A DNA stretch of 14,313 bases from Chloroflexota bacterium (lineage in GTDB: Bacteria > Chloroflexota > Dehalococcoidia > SZUA-161). Positions 5,353 to 12,745 of the stretch are shown here, in pieces. Every line of letters begins with the position of its first letter. The stretch's first letter is position 1. Position numbers and translations under genes: made by a program. A model generated the notes under the pieces. The model was not told the origin of the DNA. It did not search any database and saw only the letters and a program-made list of their open reading frames with translations. The DNA is taken from assembly GCA_030668425.1 (NCBI GenBank), contig DAOUTY010000018.1, forward strand, positions 1-14,313, given 5' to 3'.

Positions 5353-6471
5353 ATGAAGAGTTCTATTCATCTGGGCAAGATTATGGGCATTCCAATAGGG
5401 ATAAATTATTCCTGGTTCATAATCTTCTTCCTGATAACGGCCACCCTTGCGCAGTATGTTTTCCCGGAACTGTATCCTAATTGGTCTACGCTGGCCTGCT
5501 GGATTGTCGGGCTTTGCACCAGCTTCCTATTCTTCGCCTCGTTGATATTCCATGAGCTGGCACACAGCTTCGTTGCTCTCAAGAAGGGTATCGAGGTGAG
5601 GAGCATAACCCTGTTTATCTTCGGTGGCGCAGCCCGGATAGCGAGGGAAGCGTCTAGCCCCGGCGCCGAGTTCTTCATGGCGGTTGCGGGGCCTCTCTCA
5701 AGCGTAGCGCTAGCCGGTCTCTTTGCCCTCATTTGGCTGCTGGGCGAGAACACCTATGAACCAGTGGCTGCCATGGGATTTTACCTTTGCTGGATTAATC
5801 TGGCGCTGGCCGTGTTCAATATGTTGCCCGGATTCCCCTTGGACGGGGGCAGGGTGCTGCGTTCCATCGTCTGGTGGCGCAGCGGAAACTACTGGGGAGC
5901 GACCCGTGTTGCCACTCTCACCGGGCAGGCGTTCGGCTGCTTGCTCATCCTGGTTGGGGTGGCGATAGGGAGCCTTGTCTATTGGTTCAGTGGCCTCTGG
6001 CTAGCTTTCATAGGGGGATTCCTTTGCCTTGCCGCCAGGGCGAGCTATCGACAGGCGAAGCTGCGTGAGGGACTGCGGGGCTTCACCGCCCGCGACCTGA
6101 TGACCAGCGACTGCCAGGAAGTGCCTGCAGAGATGACCCTGGAGGCGGTGGCGAACCACCAATACCGGCTTGCGGGGCATCGATGTCTGTTTGTCAGTGA
6201 GGGGGGCAAGGTCAGGGGAATCATCGCGCGGCAAGATACAAAGCTTGTCCCGAAGCGTCTATGGAACACAACGTCGGTAGCCGAGGTTATGGTCTCTATG
6301 GAGAAGATCGGCGTGATTCATCCTGATGAGGATGGACTCACCGTACTGGAGAAAATGGAGAAGGGGAGCAGCGGCTTGTTACTGGTAGTATGCGGCGGTG
6401 AGATAGTTGGAGTTATCGAGCGAGATCGCCTGCTCGAGGTAAGTCGGGGCCGCTTGGAGACAGAGGCATGA
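5353..6471 (+). CDS. Site-2-type (M50) intramembrane zinc metalloprotease with CBS domains
   Basis: Polytopic membrane protease of the S2P/SpoIVFB-like branch, of the type that cleaves substrates inside the membrane. Hydrophobic segments lie at about 20-37, 46-66, 105-130, 143-158 and 193-226. The zinc site is HELAH (67-71) in the second or third segment, and the third ligand is D164 in NMLPGFPLDGGRVLRS. After the membrane core, residues from about 243 to the end form a pair of CBS motifs (FTARDLMTSDCQEVP..., then SVAEVMVSMEKIGVIHPDE...). CBS domains in other proteins sense adenine nucleotides, and here they probably control activity. The 372-residue length is usual for M50-CBS proteins. GGCGGAAAG (5341-5349) precedes the ATG. 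Its substrate, for example an anti-sigma factor, cannot be read from the neighbours: no sigma or anti-sigma gene is adjacent. Confidence 0.92.
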   Translation: MKSSIHLGKIMGIPIGINYSWFIIFFLITATLAQYVFPELYPNWSTLACWIVGLCTSFLFFASLIFHELAHSFVALKKGIEVRSITLFIFGGAARIAREASSPGAEFFMAVAGPLSSVALAGLFALIWLLGENTYEPVAAMGFYLCWINLALAVFNMLPGFPLDGGRVLRSIVWWRSGNYWGATRVATLTGQAFGCLLILVGVAIGSLVYWFSGLWLAFIGGFLCLAARASYRQAKLREGLRGFTARDLMTSDCQEVPAEMTLEAVANHQYRLAGHRCLFVSEGGKVRGIIARQDTKLVPKRLWNTTSVAEVMVSMEKIGVIHPDEDGLTVLEKMEKGSSGLLLVVCGGEIVGVIERDRLLEVSRGRLETEA

Positions 6472-6477
6472 GCACGC

Positions 6478-6506
6478 TTGCCAAGTAAGAGGGGCGAGTG
6501 TAGAAT
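6478..6506 (+). promoter_or_regulatory. Promoter of the pdxST operon
   Basis: TTGCCA (6478-6483), a 17-bp spacer and TAGAAT (6501-6506) each match the sigma-70-type consensus at 5/6. The -35 begins 7 bp after the protease stop codon. Transcription would begin near 6513, giving a leader of about 48 nt. GAAGC (6521-6525) and GCTTC (6538-6542) form a small hairpin just before the ribosome binding site. Confidence 0.7.
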
Positions 6507-6550
6507 ATAAGATCATAACAGAAGCAGGCCTTTTTCGGCTTCGGAGGTGA

Positions 6551-6557
6551 AGGAGGT
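6551..6557 (+). promoter_or_regulatory. Strong ribosome binding site of pdxS
   Basis: AGGAGGT lies 3-4 nt upstream of the ATG, a little close. A second CGGAGGTGA (6542-6550) sits 10 nt upstream and is better spaced. The double Shine-Dalgarno is the strongest in the window and fixes the pdxS start at 6561. Confidence 0.7.
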
Positions 6558-6560
6558 AGG

Positions 6561-7442
6561 ATGGAGAAGGGCACATGGACGGTTAAAACAGGGCTCGCCC
6601 AGATGTTGAAGGGCGGCGTGATTATGGACGTGACCACCCCGGAACATGCCAAGATAGCCGAGGAGGCGGGGGCGTGCGCGGTTATGGCGCTGGAGAGGGT
6701 TCCTGCGGATATTCGCGCCTCCGGGGGCGTGGCACGGATGGCAGACCCGACGGTTATCTTGGCCATCATGGAGACAGTGAGCATACCGGTTATGGCCAAG
6801 TGCAGGATCGGACACTTCGTCGAGGCCCAGGTGCTAGAGGAACTGGGGGTGGACTATATCGATGAGTCAGAGGTCCTTACCCCCGCCGATGAGGCCCATC
6901 ACATATATAAGCATGAGTTCAAGGTTCCGTTCGTCTGTGGCTGTCGCGACCTCGGAGAGGCGCTACGCAGGCTCGGTGAGGGGGCGGCAATGATTCGGAC
7001 CAAGGGGGAGGCGGGGACAGGCAACATTGTCGAAGCAGTGAGGCATATGAGAGCAGTGATGCATGGTATCAGGAAGCTGCAGAGCATGCCCGCCGATGAG
7101 TTGATGTCTGAGGCGAAGGCTCTGGGCGCTCCTTTCGAGTTGGTGCAGGAGGTACATCGTACCGGAAAGATGCCGGTGGTTAACTTCGCTGCCGGTGGCG
7201 TGGCCACTCCTGCCGATGCTGCGCTGATGATGCAACTCGGGGCTGACGGCGTCTTTGTCGGTTCCGGCATATTCAAGTCCACTGATCCTGAATCCATGGC
7301 CAAAGCTATCGTTAAAGCTACGACCCACTACAGAGACGCGGGGGTTATCGCCCAGGTCTCCAAGGGGTTGGGGGCGGCTATGCCCGGACTGGATGTAAGG
7401 GCGATCCCAGAGGAAGAGTTGCTGGCCCACAGGGGGTGGTAG
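6561..7442 (+). CDS. pdxS: Pyridoxal 5'-phosphate synthase, PdxS subunit
   Basis: Synthase subunit of the DXP-independent vitamin B6 route. It builds PLP from ribose 5-phosphate, glyceraldehyde 3-phosphate and the ammonia supplied by PdxT, in a 12+12 complex in the cytoplasm. The 293-residue (beta/alpha)8 protein is a standard full length. D23, K80 (in VMAKCRIGH, the lysine that binds the pentose) and K148 (in IRTKGEAGTGN, the second imine lysine) are all in place. The phosphate-binding glycines are in FAAGGVATPADAALMMQLGADGVFVGSGIFKS (as a whole, near 205-236). pdxT follows after 9 nt, as in most bacteria with this pathway. No pdxR-type regulator is adjacent. Confidence 0.98.
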   Translation: MEKGTWTVKTGLAQMLKGGVIMDVTTPEHAKIAEEAGACAVMALERVPADIRASGGVARMADPTVILAIMETVSIPVMAKCRIGHFVEAQVLEELGVDYIDESEVLTPADEAHHIYKHEFKVPFVCGCRDLGEALRRLGEGAAMIRTKGEAGTGNIVEAVRHMRAVMHGIRKLQSMPADELMSEAKALGAPFELVQEVHRTGKMPVVNFAAGGVATPADAALMMQLGADGVFVGSGIFKSTDPESMAKAIVKATTHYRDAGVIAQVSKGLGAAMPGLDVRAIPEEELLAHRGW

Positions 7443-7451
7443 AGAAGCCCG

Positions 7452-8048
7452 ATGAAGAAGGTCGGCGTTCTGGCGTTGCAGGGTGGCTTTTTGGAACATA
7501 TAGCTGCTCTGCACAGGTTGGGGGCGGGGGCGTTCCCCGTACGCTTGCCCAAGGAACTCAAGGGGCTTGGCGGTCTGGTGATACCTGGAGGCGAGAGCAC
7601 TACTATCGGCAAGCTGATGAAGGAGTACCACCTCGAGGACGAGTTGAATAGGCTTATTGCCGAGGGGGTACCGGTTTTCGGTACTTGTGCCGGCATGGTT
7701 CTGCTGGCGAGAAAGGTTTCCGGCATGGATCTGCAGCCCCTGGGTGCTATGGATATCGAGGTGAGGCGTAATGCCTTTGGCCGTCAGGTGGACAGCTTTG
7801 AAGCTGACCTCGAGGTTCCGGTGCTGGGCCAGCATCCGTTCCACGCCGTCTTTATTCGCGCCCCTTTGATCGAGAGGGTAGGGGGTAGCGTGGAGATCCT
7901 CGCGAGTCTGCCCGATGGGACACCCGTTGCTGCCAGGGAGAATAACCTGGTGGCCACTGCCTTTCACCCTGAGCTTACTACTGACCTTCGCTTCCACGAG
8001 TACTTCTTGACCATCGTCGACGATAAGCTCAAAGCAAAGGCGGCATAG
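7452..8048 (+). CDS. pdxT: Pyridoxal 5'-phosphate synthase, PdxT glutaminase subunit
   Basis: Class I (triad) glutamine amidotransferase that hydrolyses glutamine and channels ammonia into PdxS. The 198-residue protein has the oxyanion-region PGGEST (45-50), the nucleophile C79 in FGTCAGM, and H172 and E174 in AFHPEL, a complete triad. The N-terminal VGVLALQGGFLEH is characteristic of PdxT and separates it from HisH or PabA. The start ATG follows pdxS by 9 nt with only a weak GAGAAG site, so it is probably translated by coupling. A short basic tail (KLKAKAA) ends the protein 2 nt before the next gene. Confidence 0.97.
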   Translation: MKKVGVLALQGGFLEHIAALHRLGAGAFPVRLPKELKGLGGLVIPGGESTTIGKLMKEYHLEDELNRLIAEGVPVFGTCAGMVLLARKVSGMDLQPLGAMDIEVRRNAFGRQVDSFEADLEVPVLGQHPFHAVFIRAPLIERVGGSVEILASLPDGTPVAARENNLVATAFHPELTTDLRFHEYFLTIVDDKLKAKAA

Positions 8049-8050
8049 AT

Positions 8051-8968
8051 GTGATGATTCGTTCCCTTCGTCTGGGTGACGTCGCTACGTTGCTTTTGTT
8101 CTTGGGAAAGTCCCCAAGTGACGAGGCAAGGGTGCGAGGCAGGCTTAACGATAGGGGTTGGGAACTAGCGTTACTCTTTCCTCTGCTAAAAGACTGCCTG
8201 GTTTCAGGTGACACGGGGCGTAGCTTCGTCTGTTTCCAACGTGGGGCTATTCGGGGCTTGGCCTGTCTTCGGAGCTGCCGTGGGCCCAGCGCGTGGGAGA
8301 TAGAGCGGCTCCTTCTAGCCCCGGGTTATGAGGGATGCAGTCTCGACTTGCTGGAGGGGTTGGGCTCTGCGGATGGGGCGGCCTGGGCGGGACGGCTTTT
8401 CCTGCGTCTCCACTCCAGCAGCCCCGCGGTTGACACGGCAAAACAGGCTGGCTTCAGCCATTACCTCACCGAATCCCTCTACCATCTGGGAGGGCAGAAG
8501 CAGGCAGAGTCACCAGAGCCCTCGGTTGCCCTGAGGCCCAAGTCCAGCGCTGACGAGTATAGGCTGTTTCGGCTATATACCGCCGCTGCGCCCCTTCAGG
8601 TTCGGAGCGTGGAGGGGATGACCTTTGATGAATGGTGCCAGGGCAGGGATAGAGGCGCGGTTAGAGAGTTAGTTCTTGAAGACGGAGGCGAAGTTACCGC
8701 TTGGTTACGAATCCGGGCTGATGGCAAGGCAAGGCAATTCGATATAGTGGCTGGTCCGGGATCAACTGATGTGAGTCTTCTGGTGGATTACTGCTTGGCT
8801 GTTCTGGGCGGAAGAAGTCCTGTATACTGCCTTGTGCCAGAATTTCAGCCACAGTTGCGGAGTATTCTCGAAGAGCAGGATTTTCATCAAGTGGCGGAGT
8901 ACTACTGTTTGAGCAAGGAACTCGTAGCCCGGGTTCGTGAACCGCAGCTTGTGCCCTTGTCAGCCTAG
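8051..8968 (+). CDS. Tandem GNAT-like acetyltransferase-fold protein, function unknown
   Basis: The 305-residue product is not close to any named enzyme I recognise. The start (IRSLRLGDVATLLLFLG) is typical of GNAT acetyltransferases. Residues 84-101 (IERLLLAPGYEG region) resemble the acetyl-CoA-binding motif A, and AKQAGFSHYLTESLYHL (130-146) resembles the usual end strand. A second half (about 160-295) repeats the pattern weakly, ending in LEEQDFHQVAEYYCLSK. The pyrophosphate-loop motif Q/RxxGxG/A is poorly kept, so one or both domains may be inactive or serve binding. I took GTG 8051, with AAAGG at 8036-8040 about 10 nt upstream; ATG 8054 is an alternative. It follows pdxT by 2 nt and precedes the R3H ATPase by 16 nt, so it is probably co-transcribed with both. 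Confidence 0.7.
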   Translation: MMIRSLRLGDVATLLLFLGKSPSDEARVRGRLNDRGWELALLFPLLKDCLVSGDTGRSFVCFQRGAIRGLACLRSCRGPSAWEIERLLLAPGYEGCSLDLLEGLGSADGAAWAGRLFLRLHSSSPAVDTAKQAGFSHYLTESLYHLGGQKQAESPEPSVALRPKSSADEYRLFRLYTAAAPLQVRSVEGMTFDEWCQGRDRGAVRELVLEDGGEVTAWLRIRADGKARQFDIVAGPGSTDVSLLVDYCLAVLGGRSPVYCLVPEFQPQLRSILEEQDFHQVAEYYCLSKELVARVREPQLVPLSA

Positions 8969-8984
8969 GGGGTGGTTGCAGATC

Positions 8985-10523
8985 ATGCAGAAAGTGATTA
9001 CTGATGACCTGGATGCGCTTCTCGATGTACTGCCTCCACACATCTCCGAACCGCTGAGCCAGACAGATGCCCGCGGCGAGTTCATGGAGGTGGTCATGGA
9101 CCTGGGGCGGCAGCCCGAGGCGCGCTACTTGAACAGGGATATGGTTCTAAGCTCCAAAGAGGTGACCGCTGAGGACATAGATTACGTGGTGCGTCACATA
9201 GGCGCCTTCGGCGATGACAATCGCGCTGGCATCGAACGAACTCTTCATCGCATCTCGGCTATTCGCAATCGCGAGGGGCGCATCGTAGGGCTCTCCTGTC
9301 GGGTTGGGAGAGCGGTCTTTGGTATCATCACTCTAATAAGGGATTTGGTTGAGTCGGGACAGAGCATTCTTCTCCTGGGGCGGCCCGGGGTGGGCAAGAC
9401 GACCATGCTGCGCGAGGTGGCCCGTGTTCTTGCTGACGACCTTGGTAAGAGGGTGATAATAGTCGATACATCAAATGAGATTGGCGGTGACGGCGATATC
9501 CCTCACCCTGCGATAGGACGTGCGCGGAGAATGCAGGTCTCCACTCCTCTCAGGCAGCATGCGGTTATGATCGAGGCGGTGGAGAATCACATGCCCGAGG
9601 TGATAGTGATCGATGAGATCGGCACTGAGCTTGAGGCTCTGGCGTCGCGCACTATTGCGGAACGGGGGGTGCAGCTTGTCGGTACTGCGCACGGCAATAC
9701 TCTGGACAACCTGATGATGAACCCTACTCTTTCCGACCTCATCGGCGGTATCCAGACGGTGACCCTGGGCGACGAGGAGGCGAGGCGTCGGGGGACTCAG
9801 AAGTCGATCCTGGAGCGCAAGGCACCACCGACCTTCGATGTGGTGGTGGAGATTCAAAGCTGGGAGCGGGTCGCCATTCATCCGGATGTCGCTGCTGTGG
9901 TCGATGCTACCTTGAGAGGACACCTTATCCCGTTAGAGGTACGCTGGTTCGAAAACGGGGAGGTGAAAAGCGAAAAGGCGCTGCCCTACGCCCCCCCGGA
10001 GCCAGATGTAACCAGGAAACAAACCCGGGGGGATGAGCCCAAAAACATCCTGCCGTTCGGCATCAGCCGGGTCCGGCTGGAAGAGAGCATCAAGAGGATG
10101 AGATTACACGTAAATATTGTCAGCGACCTCAAGGAAGCCGATCTGCTGATGACCTCGAAGAGCCATTACCGCAGAAAGTCACAGGTCCTCAGAGATGCCG
10201 AACTCAGGGGAACCCCCATCTATGTCATTAGGAGCGATAAGACATCCCAAATGGAACAGGGTCTGGCCAATATCTATCGGGTTGAAGAGCACTCAGACTC
10301 TGTGGCCGTGGCTCTTATGGAAGCAGAGCAGGCCATCGAGGAGATTCAGCGCACAGGGCAAGCGATGGAACTGAGCCCGCAGAATGCCTTCATCCGCCGC
10401 CTGCAGCATCAACTGGCGGAGAAATATGACCTGATCACCAGGAGCACAGGGAAGGCGCCGCGGCGCCGCGTACGCATTTCCGCGGGCGATGGTGAGGCTA
10501 GACGGGGACTGGAGCCTGTATAA
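8985..10523 (+). CDS. R3H domain AAA-type ATPase of the Ycf45/SpoIIIAA-like family
   Basis: Predicted cytoplasmic nucleic-acid-binding ATPase of uncertain role. The 512-residue protein has an N-terminal region (1-120), then a P-loop ATPase core with Walker A GRPGVGKTT (132-140), Walker B VIVIDEIGTE (206-215) and GTAHGNTLDNL (233-243), the layout shared with SpoIIIAA and cyanobacterial/chloroplast Ycf45. A linker leads to a small alpha/beta segment (about 356-435). The C-terminal R3H domain (about 463-500) carries R471-x3-H475, implying single-stranded DNA or RNA binding. The frame stays open back to 8937, but those codons lie inside the previous gene. I chose ATG 8985 because AGGGGGTGG (8966-8974) precedes it and MQKVITDDLDALLDVLP is a natural family start. 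No other spoIIIA genes are present, so this is not evidence of sporulation. Confidence 0.88.
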   Translation: MQKVITDDLDALLDVLPPHISEPLSQTDARGEFMEVVMDLGRQPEARYLNRDMVLSSKEVTAEDIDYVVRHIGAFGDDNRAGIERTLHRISAIRNREGRIVGLSCRVGRAVFGIITLIRDLVESGQSILLLGRPGVGKTTMLREVARVLADDLGKRVIIVDTSNEIGGDGDIPHPAIGRARRMQVSTPLRQHAVMIEAVENHMPEVIVIDEIGTELEALASRTIAERGVQLVGTAHGNTLDNLMMNPTLSDLIGGIQTVTLGDEEARRRGTQKSILERKAPPTFDVVVEIQSWERVAIHPDVAAVVDATLRGHLIPLEVRWFENGEVKSEKALPYAPPEPDVTRKQTRGDEPKNILPFGISRVRLEESIKRMRLHVNIVSDLKEADLLMTSKSHYRRKSQVLRDAELRGTPIYVIRSDKTSQMEQGLANIYRVEEHSDSVAVALMEAEQAIEEIQRTGQAMELSPQNAFIRRLQHQLAEKYDLITRSTGKAPRRRVRISAGDGEARRGLEPV

Positions 10524-10606
10524 ACCTGCATTCGCTGCGTTGAGATGTAAGCCTAGGCTGGGTCCTATCGGGGAACATCTAAGGGTAAGAATCTCCCTCC
10601 AGAGTC
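10524..10606. other. Short intergenic stretch after the R3H ATPase gene
   Basis: Non-coding. It contains the 10-bp palindrome AGCCTAGGCT (10550-10559) enclosed by AGATGT (10543-10548) and ACATCT (10575-10580). It has no T-run and no recognised RNA family. Confidence 0.3.
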
Positions 10607-10635
10607 TTGACAGACAGCGGCTGAGACCATAGTAT
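10607..10635 (+). promoter_or_regulatory. Probable tmk promoter
   Basis: TTGACA (10607-10612) is a perfect -35. After a 17-bp spacer, TAGTAT (10630-10635) matches the -10 at 4/6. Transcription would start near 10642, about 45 nt before the tmk ATG. Confidence 0.55.
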
Positions 10636-10636
10636 T

Positions 10637-10670
10637 ACGGGCACACACGAGGGTGCCCCGTTATTATTTC
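10637..10670 (+). terminator. Hairpin with T-rich tail between the pdxST operon and tmk
   Basis: GGGCAC (10639-10644) pairs with GTGCCC (10653-10658) across an 8-nt loop. The stem can extend outward (AC with GT) over one bulged C, and TTATTATTTC follows. The predicted tmk transcription start falls within the 5' arm, so the full hairpin would exist only in RNA reading through from upstream. This fits a terminator of the pdxS-to-R3H operon. The T-tract is interrupted, so it may be weak. Confidence 0.45.
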
Positions 10671-10686
10671 ATAGTTGGGTGTTAAA

Positions 10687-11337
10687 ATGGCAGATCCCGT
10701 ATTCATCGTCTTCGAGGGTGGGGAGGGTAGCGGGAAGTCTACACAGGCAAGCGCGTTGTATAGCCGGCTCCGAAAGGTTGGCTACAACGTGGTGTACACC
10801 CACGAGCCGGGCGGCACCGATCTCGGCGAAAAGCTGCGTCGCTGGGTCAAGTGGGGCAGAGATGTTACCATACCTGCCGAGCTGCTTCTCTTTCTCGCTT
10901 CACGAAGCCAACTGGTTACAAAGGTCATCCGACCCGCTTTAGAGAAGGGTAGCATTGTAGTATGTGACCGCTTTGCCGCCTCCACAATCGCCTATCAAGG
11001 CCACGGACGGGGGATGGATTTGGGCTTACTCGAATCCTTGAATAACTTTGTTACCGACGGCCTGGCGCCTGATTTGGTGTTTCTGATGGACCTGGATGCA
11101 GAAGAGGGACTGTCGCGCAAGAAGCGTAAGTGGGATGCCTTCGAGCGCGAGGAGTTCATCTTCCATCAGAAGGTGCGGGACGGTTATATGGAGATAGCTA
11201 TTGCTGCACCCGAAAAGTGGGTGGTGATCAATGCTGAGCTTCCCGAAGTGCAGGTCGGAGAGATAATCTGGGAGCAGGTAAGAGATTTTCTGACCTACGG
11301 CAGACGATCTGGTTCCCCTGCCACCAGTTCTCTATAG
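10687..11337 (+). CDS. tmk: Thymidylate kinase
   Basis: Phosphorylates dTMP to dTDP with ATP, an essential step of dTTP supply, in the cytoplasm. The 216-residue protein has the P-loop GGEGSGKST (11-19), the HEPGGT substrate motif (39-44), the DRF variant of the DR(Y/H/F) motif at 94-96 followed by AASTIAYQGHGRG, and a basic lid around KKRKWDAFERE (144-154). An in-frame TTG at 10675 would add four residues (MGVK). ATG 10687 is preferred because the family begins just before the FIVFEG strand. The ribosome site is weak (GGGTG). The last 43 bp overlap the end of the oppositely transcribed pabC gene, so the unconserved C-terminal tail (GRRSGSPATSSL) is encoded opposite the pabC tail. Confidence 0.96.
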   Translation: MADPVFIVFEGGEGSGKSTQASALYSRLRKVGYNVVYTHEPGGTDLGEKLRRWVKWGRDVTIPAELLLFLASRSQLVTKVIRPALEKGSIVVCDRFAASTIAYQGHGRGMDLGLLESLNNFVTDGLAPDLVFLMDLDAEEGLSRKKRKWDAFEREEFIFHQKVRDGYMEIAIAAPEKWVVINAELPEVQVGEIIWEQVRDFLTYGRRSGSPATSSL

Positions 11338-12173
11338 ATAATCATCAGTCTCTCGGTTACCTCGCCCGTTTCCCCTTTTTCACTCTGCCCACCGATGTGC
11401 TTGCCATCGACCTCTCTGAGGGGCATAAGCTCCAGCAGGGAGTTGGTGATGAAGGCTTCGTCGGCTTGTAAAAGCTCCTCTAGCTGAACCTCTCGCTGTG
11501 CAACAGGTATACCGATTTCTGCAGCCAGCTCTATCACAGCCTGACGGGTAACGCCGGGCAAGCAGCCGCACTCTTCATTTGGGGTGATAAGGGCATGCCC
11601 CTTTACCAGAAACACGTTGCTGGTACTTCCCTCGCAGAGAGAGCCGCGCTCGTTGAGCAGCAGGGCTTCGTCGGCTCCTGCTGCCCTGGCCTCCTTCCTT
11701 GCGAGGAGGTTGTTCAGGTAGTTGGCCGATTTCAAGCGGGAAAGGGGAGACTGGCTGTTCTGTCGTATCGAGGACACGATTGTTTTGAAGCCGCTTCGGT
11801 ATGTCTCGGGAGAAGGAGGGGTGTAGTCTGAAGCTGAGATGAGCACGGTAGGCCTGGGGTGTGGTGGGGGGTCGGGGGCGCTTTCCCCTTCTCCTATCGA
11901 GACGGTCAGCCTGATGCGGGCATCCTCAAGATTATTGGCCGTCAGCGTATCGTAGCAGGCTTTTTCTAGGTCGAAGTGGTCCAAAGGCAGGCTGAGGAAG
12001 TTCGCTGAGCATGTGAGGCGGTCGAGGTGCTGCTGCAAGCGAAAGATATGCCCAGAGTAGGCGCGCATGGTTTCAAAAAGGCTGTAGCCGTAGAGGAAGC
12101 CGTGGTCGAAAGGGGAGATTACGGCCTGGCCTCGGGGGAGCAGGGTGCCGTTCAGGTATACTAGTTGCTCCAT
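11295..12173 (-). CDS. pabC: 4-amino-4-deoxychorismate lyase (class IV aminotransferase fold)
   Basis: PLP enzyme predicted to split aminodeoxychorismate into p-aminobenzoate and pyruvate, the last step of pABA synthesis for folate. The 292-residue protein has the fold-type IV signatures: LNGTLLP at the N-terminus, DHGFLYGYSLFETMRAY (23-39), the PLP lysine K148 in RLKSANYLNN, and E181 in EGSTSNVFLV followed by CLPGVTR. By sequence alone it could be a branched-chain or D-amino acid aminotransferase. Its position as the third gene after pabB and pabA makes the lyase the better reading. The ATG lies 13 bp inside the pabA end with no clear Shine-Dalgarno, suggesting translational coupling. Its 3' end overlaps tmk tail to tail. 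Confidence 0.85.
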   Translation of the reverse strand: MEQLVYLNGTLLPRGQAVISPFDHGFLYGYSLFETMRAYSGHIFRLQQHLDRLTCSANFLSLPLDHFDLEKACYDTLTANNLEDARIRLTVSIGEGESAPDPPPHPRPTVLISASDYTPPSPETYRSGFKTIVSSIRQNSQSPLSRLKSANYLNNLLARKEARAAGADEALLLNERGSLCEGSTSNVFLVKGHALITPNEECGCLPGVTRQAVIELAAEIGIPVAQREVQLEELLQADEAFITNSLLELMPLREVDGKHIGGQSEKGETGEVTERLMIIYRELVAGEPDRLP

Positions 12174-12745
12174 AGCGGTTCAGAGAAGCTGAGAAACCTC
12201 CTCAGTACATCGTGGCCGACATCGGTCAGGATTGATTCAGGGTGGAACTGGATTCCCTCCACCACGTACTCCTTATGACGAACTCCCATAATCACCCCGT
12301 CTTCCGTCCACGCTGAGACCTCCAGGCAATCGGAGAAGGTGTCCGGCTCGATGAGCAACGAGTGGTAGCGTCCCCCGGGGAAGGGGTTGGGCAGGCCGCT
12401 GTAGATGGTTCTGCCATCGTGGTGTACGTAGGAAGTCTTGCCGTGCACGGGGAGAGCCGCTCTGCCGATGACACCGCCATTGACATAACCAATGCTTTGA
12501 TGCCCGAGACAGACGCCGAGGATGGGAATCTTGCCGCTGAAGTGACGCACCACATCGTTGGAGATACCGGCCTCCAGCGGGGTGCAGGGGCCTGGAGAGA
12601 TAACAATATGGCTCGGGGACAGTTTCTCTATCTCCTCCAGACCGATGGCGTCGTTGCGGTGGACCACTGGTTCCCAGCCCAGCTCGCCAATGTACTGCGC
12701 CAGGTTGTATACAAAGGAGTCGTAGTTATCTATGAGCAGAATCAT
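12161..12745 (-). CDS. pabA: Aminodeoxychorismate/anthranilate synthase glutaminase subunit
   Basis: Class I glutamine amidotransferase that supplies ammonia to the chorismate-using large subunit. The 194-residue protein has LIDNYDSFVYNLAQY at the start, the PGP motif (51-53), nucleophile C79 in GVCLGHQ, and H168 and E170 in IQFHPES. That is a complete triad and the standard length for PabA/TrpG. These two are not separable by sequence and many bacteria use one protein for both complexes. Because the partner gene is a PabB and the next gene a PabC, folate synthesis is the primary role, but it may also serve a TrpE elsewhere. Its start overlaps the pabB stop (ATGA, 4 bp). Confidence 0.93.
   Translation of the reverse strand: MILLIDNYDSFVYNLAQYIGELGWEPVVHRNDAIGLEEIEKLSPSHIVISPGPCTPLEAGISNDVVRHFSGKIPILGVCLGHQSIGYVNGGVIGRAALPVHGKTSYVHHDGRTIYSGLPNPFPGGRYHSLLIEPDTFSDCLEVSAWTEDGVIMGVRHKEYVVEGIQFHPESILTDVGHDVLRRFLSFSEPLWSN

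Noticed and set aside
5232..5480. 82-codon frame upstream of the M50 protease
   Set aside because: Its 3' half is an alternative frame of the protease gene, and it has no ribosome site.
6963..7997. 344-codon minus-strand frame
   Set aside because: It is antisense to pdxS and pdxT, both of which are unambiguous with complete catalytic residues.
8937..8984. Upstream start for the R3H ATPase
   Set aside because: It lies within the GNAT-like gene; ATG 8985 has a good ribosome site and fits the family.
8985..10523. Evidence of sporulation from SpoIIIAA similarity
   Set aside because: The R3H domain and the absence of other spoIIIA genes point to the broad Ycf45-type family found in non-sporulating bacteria.
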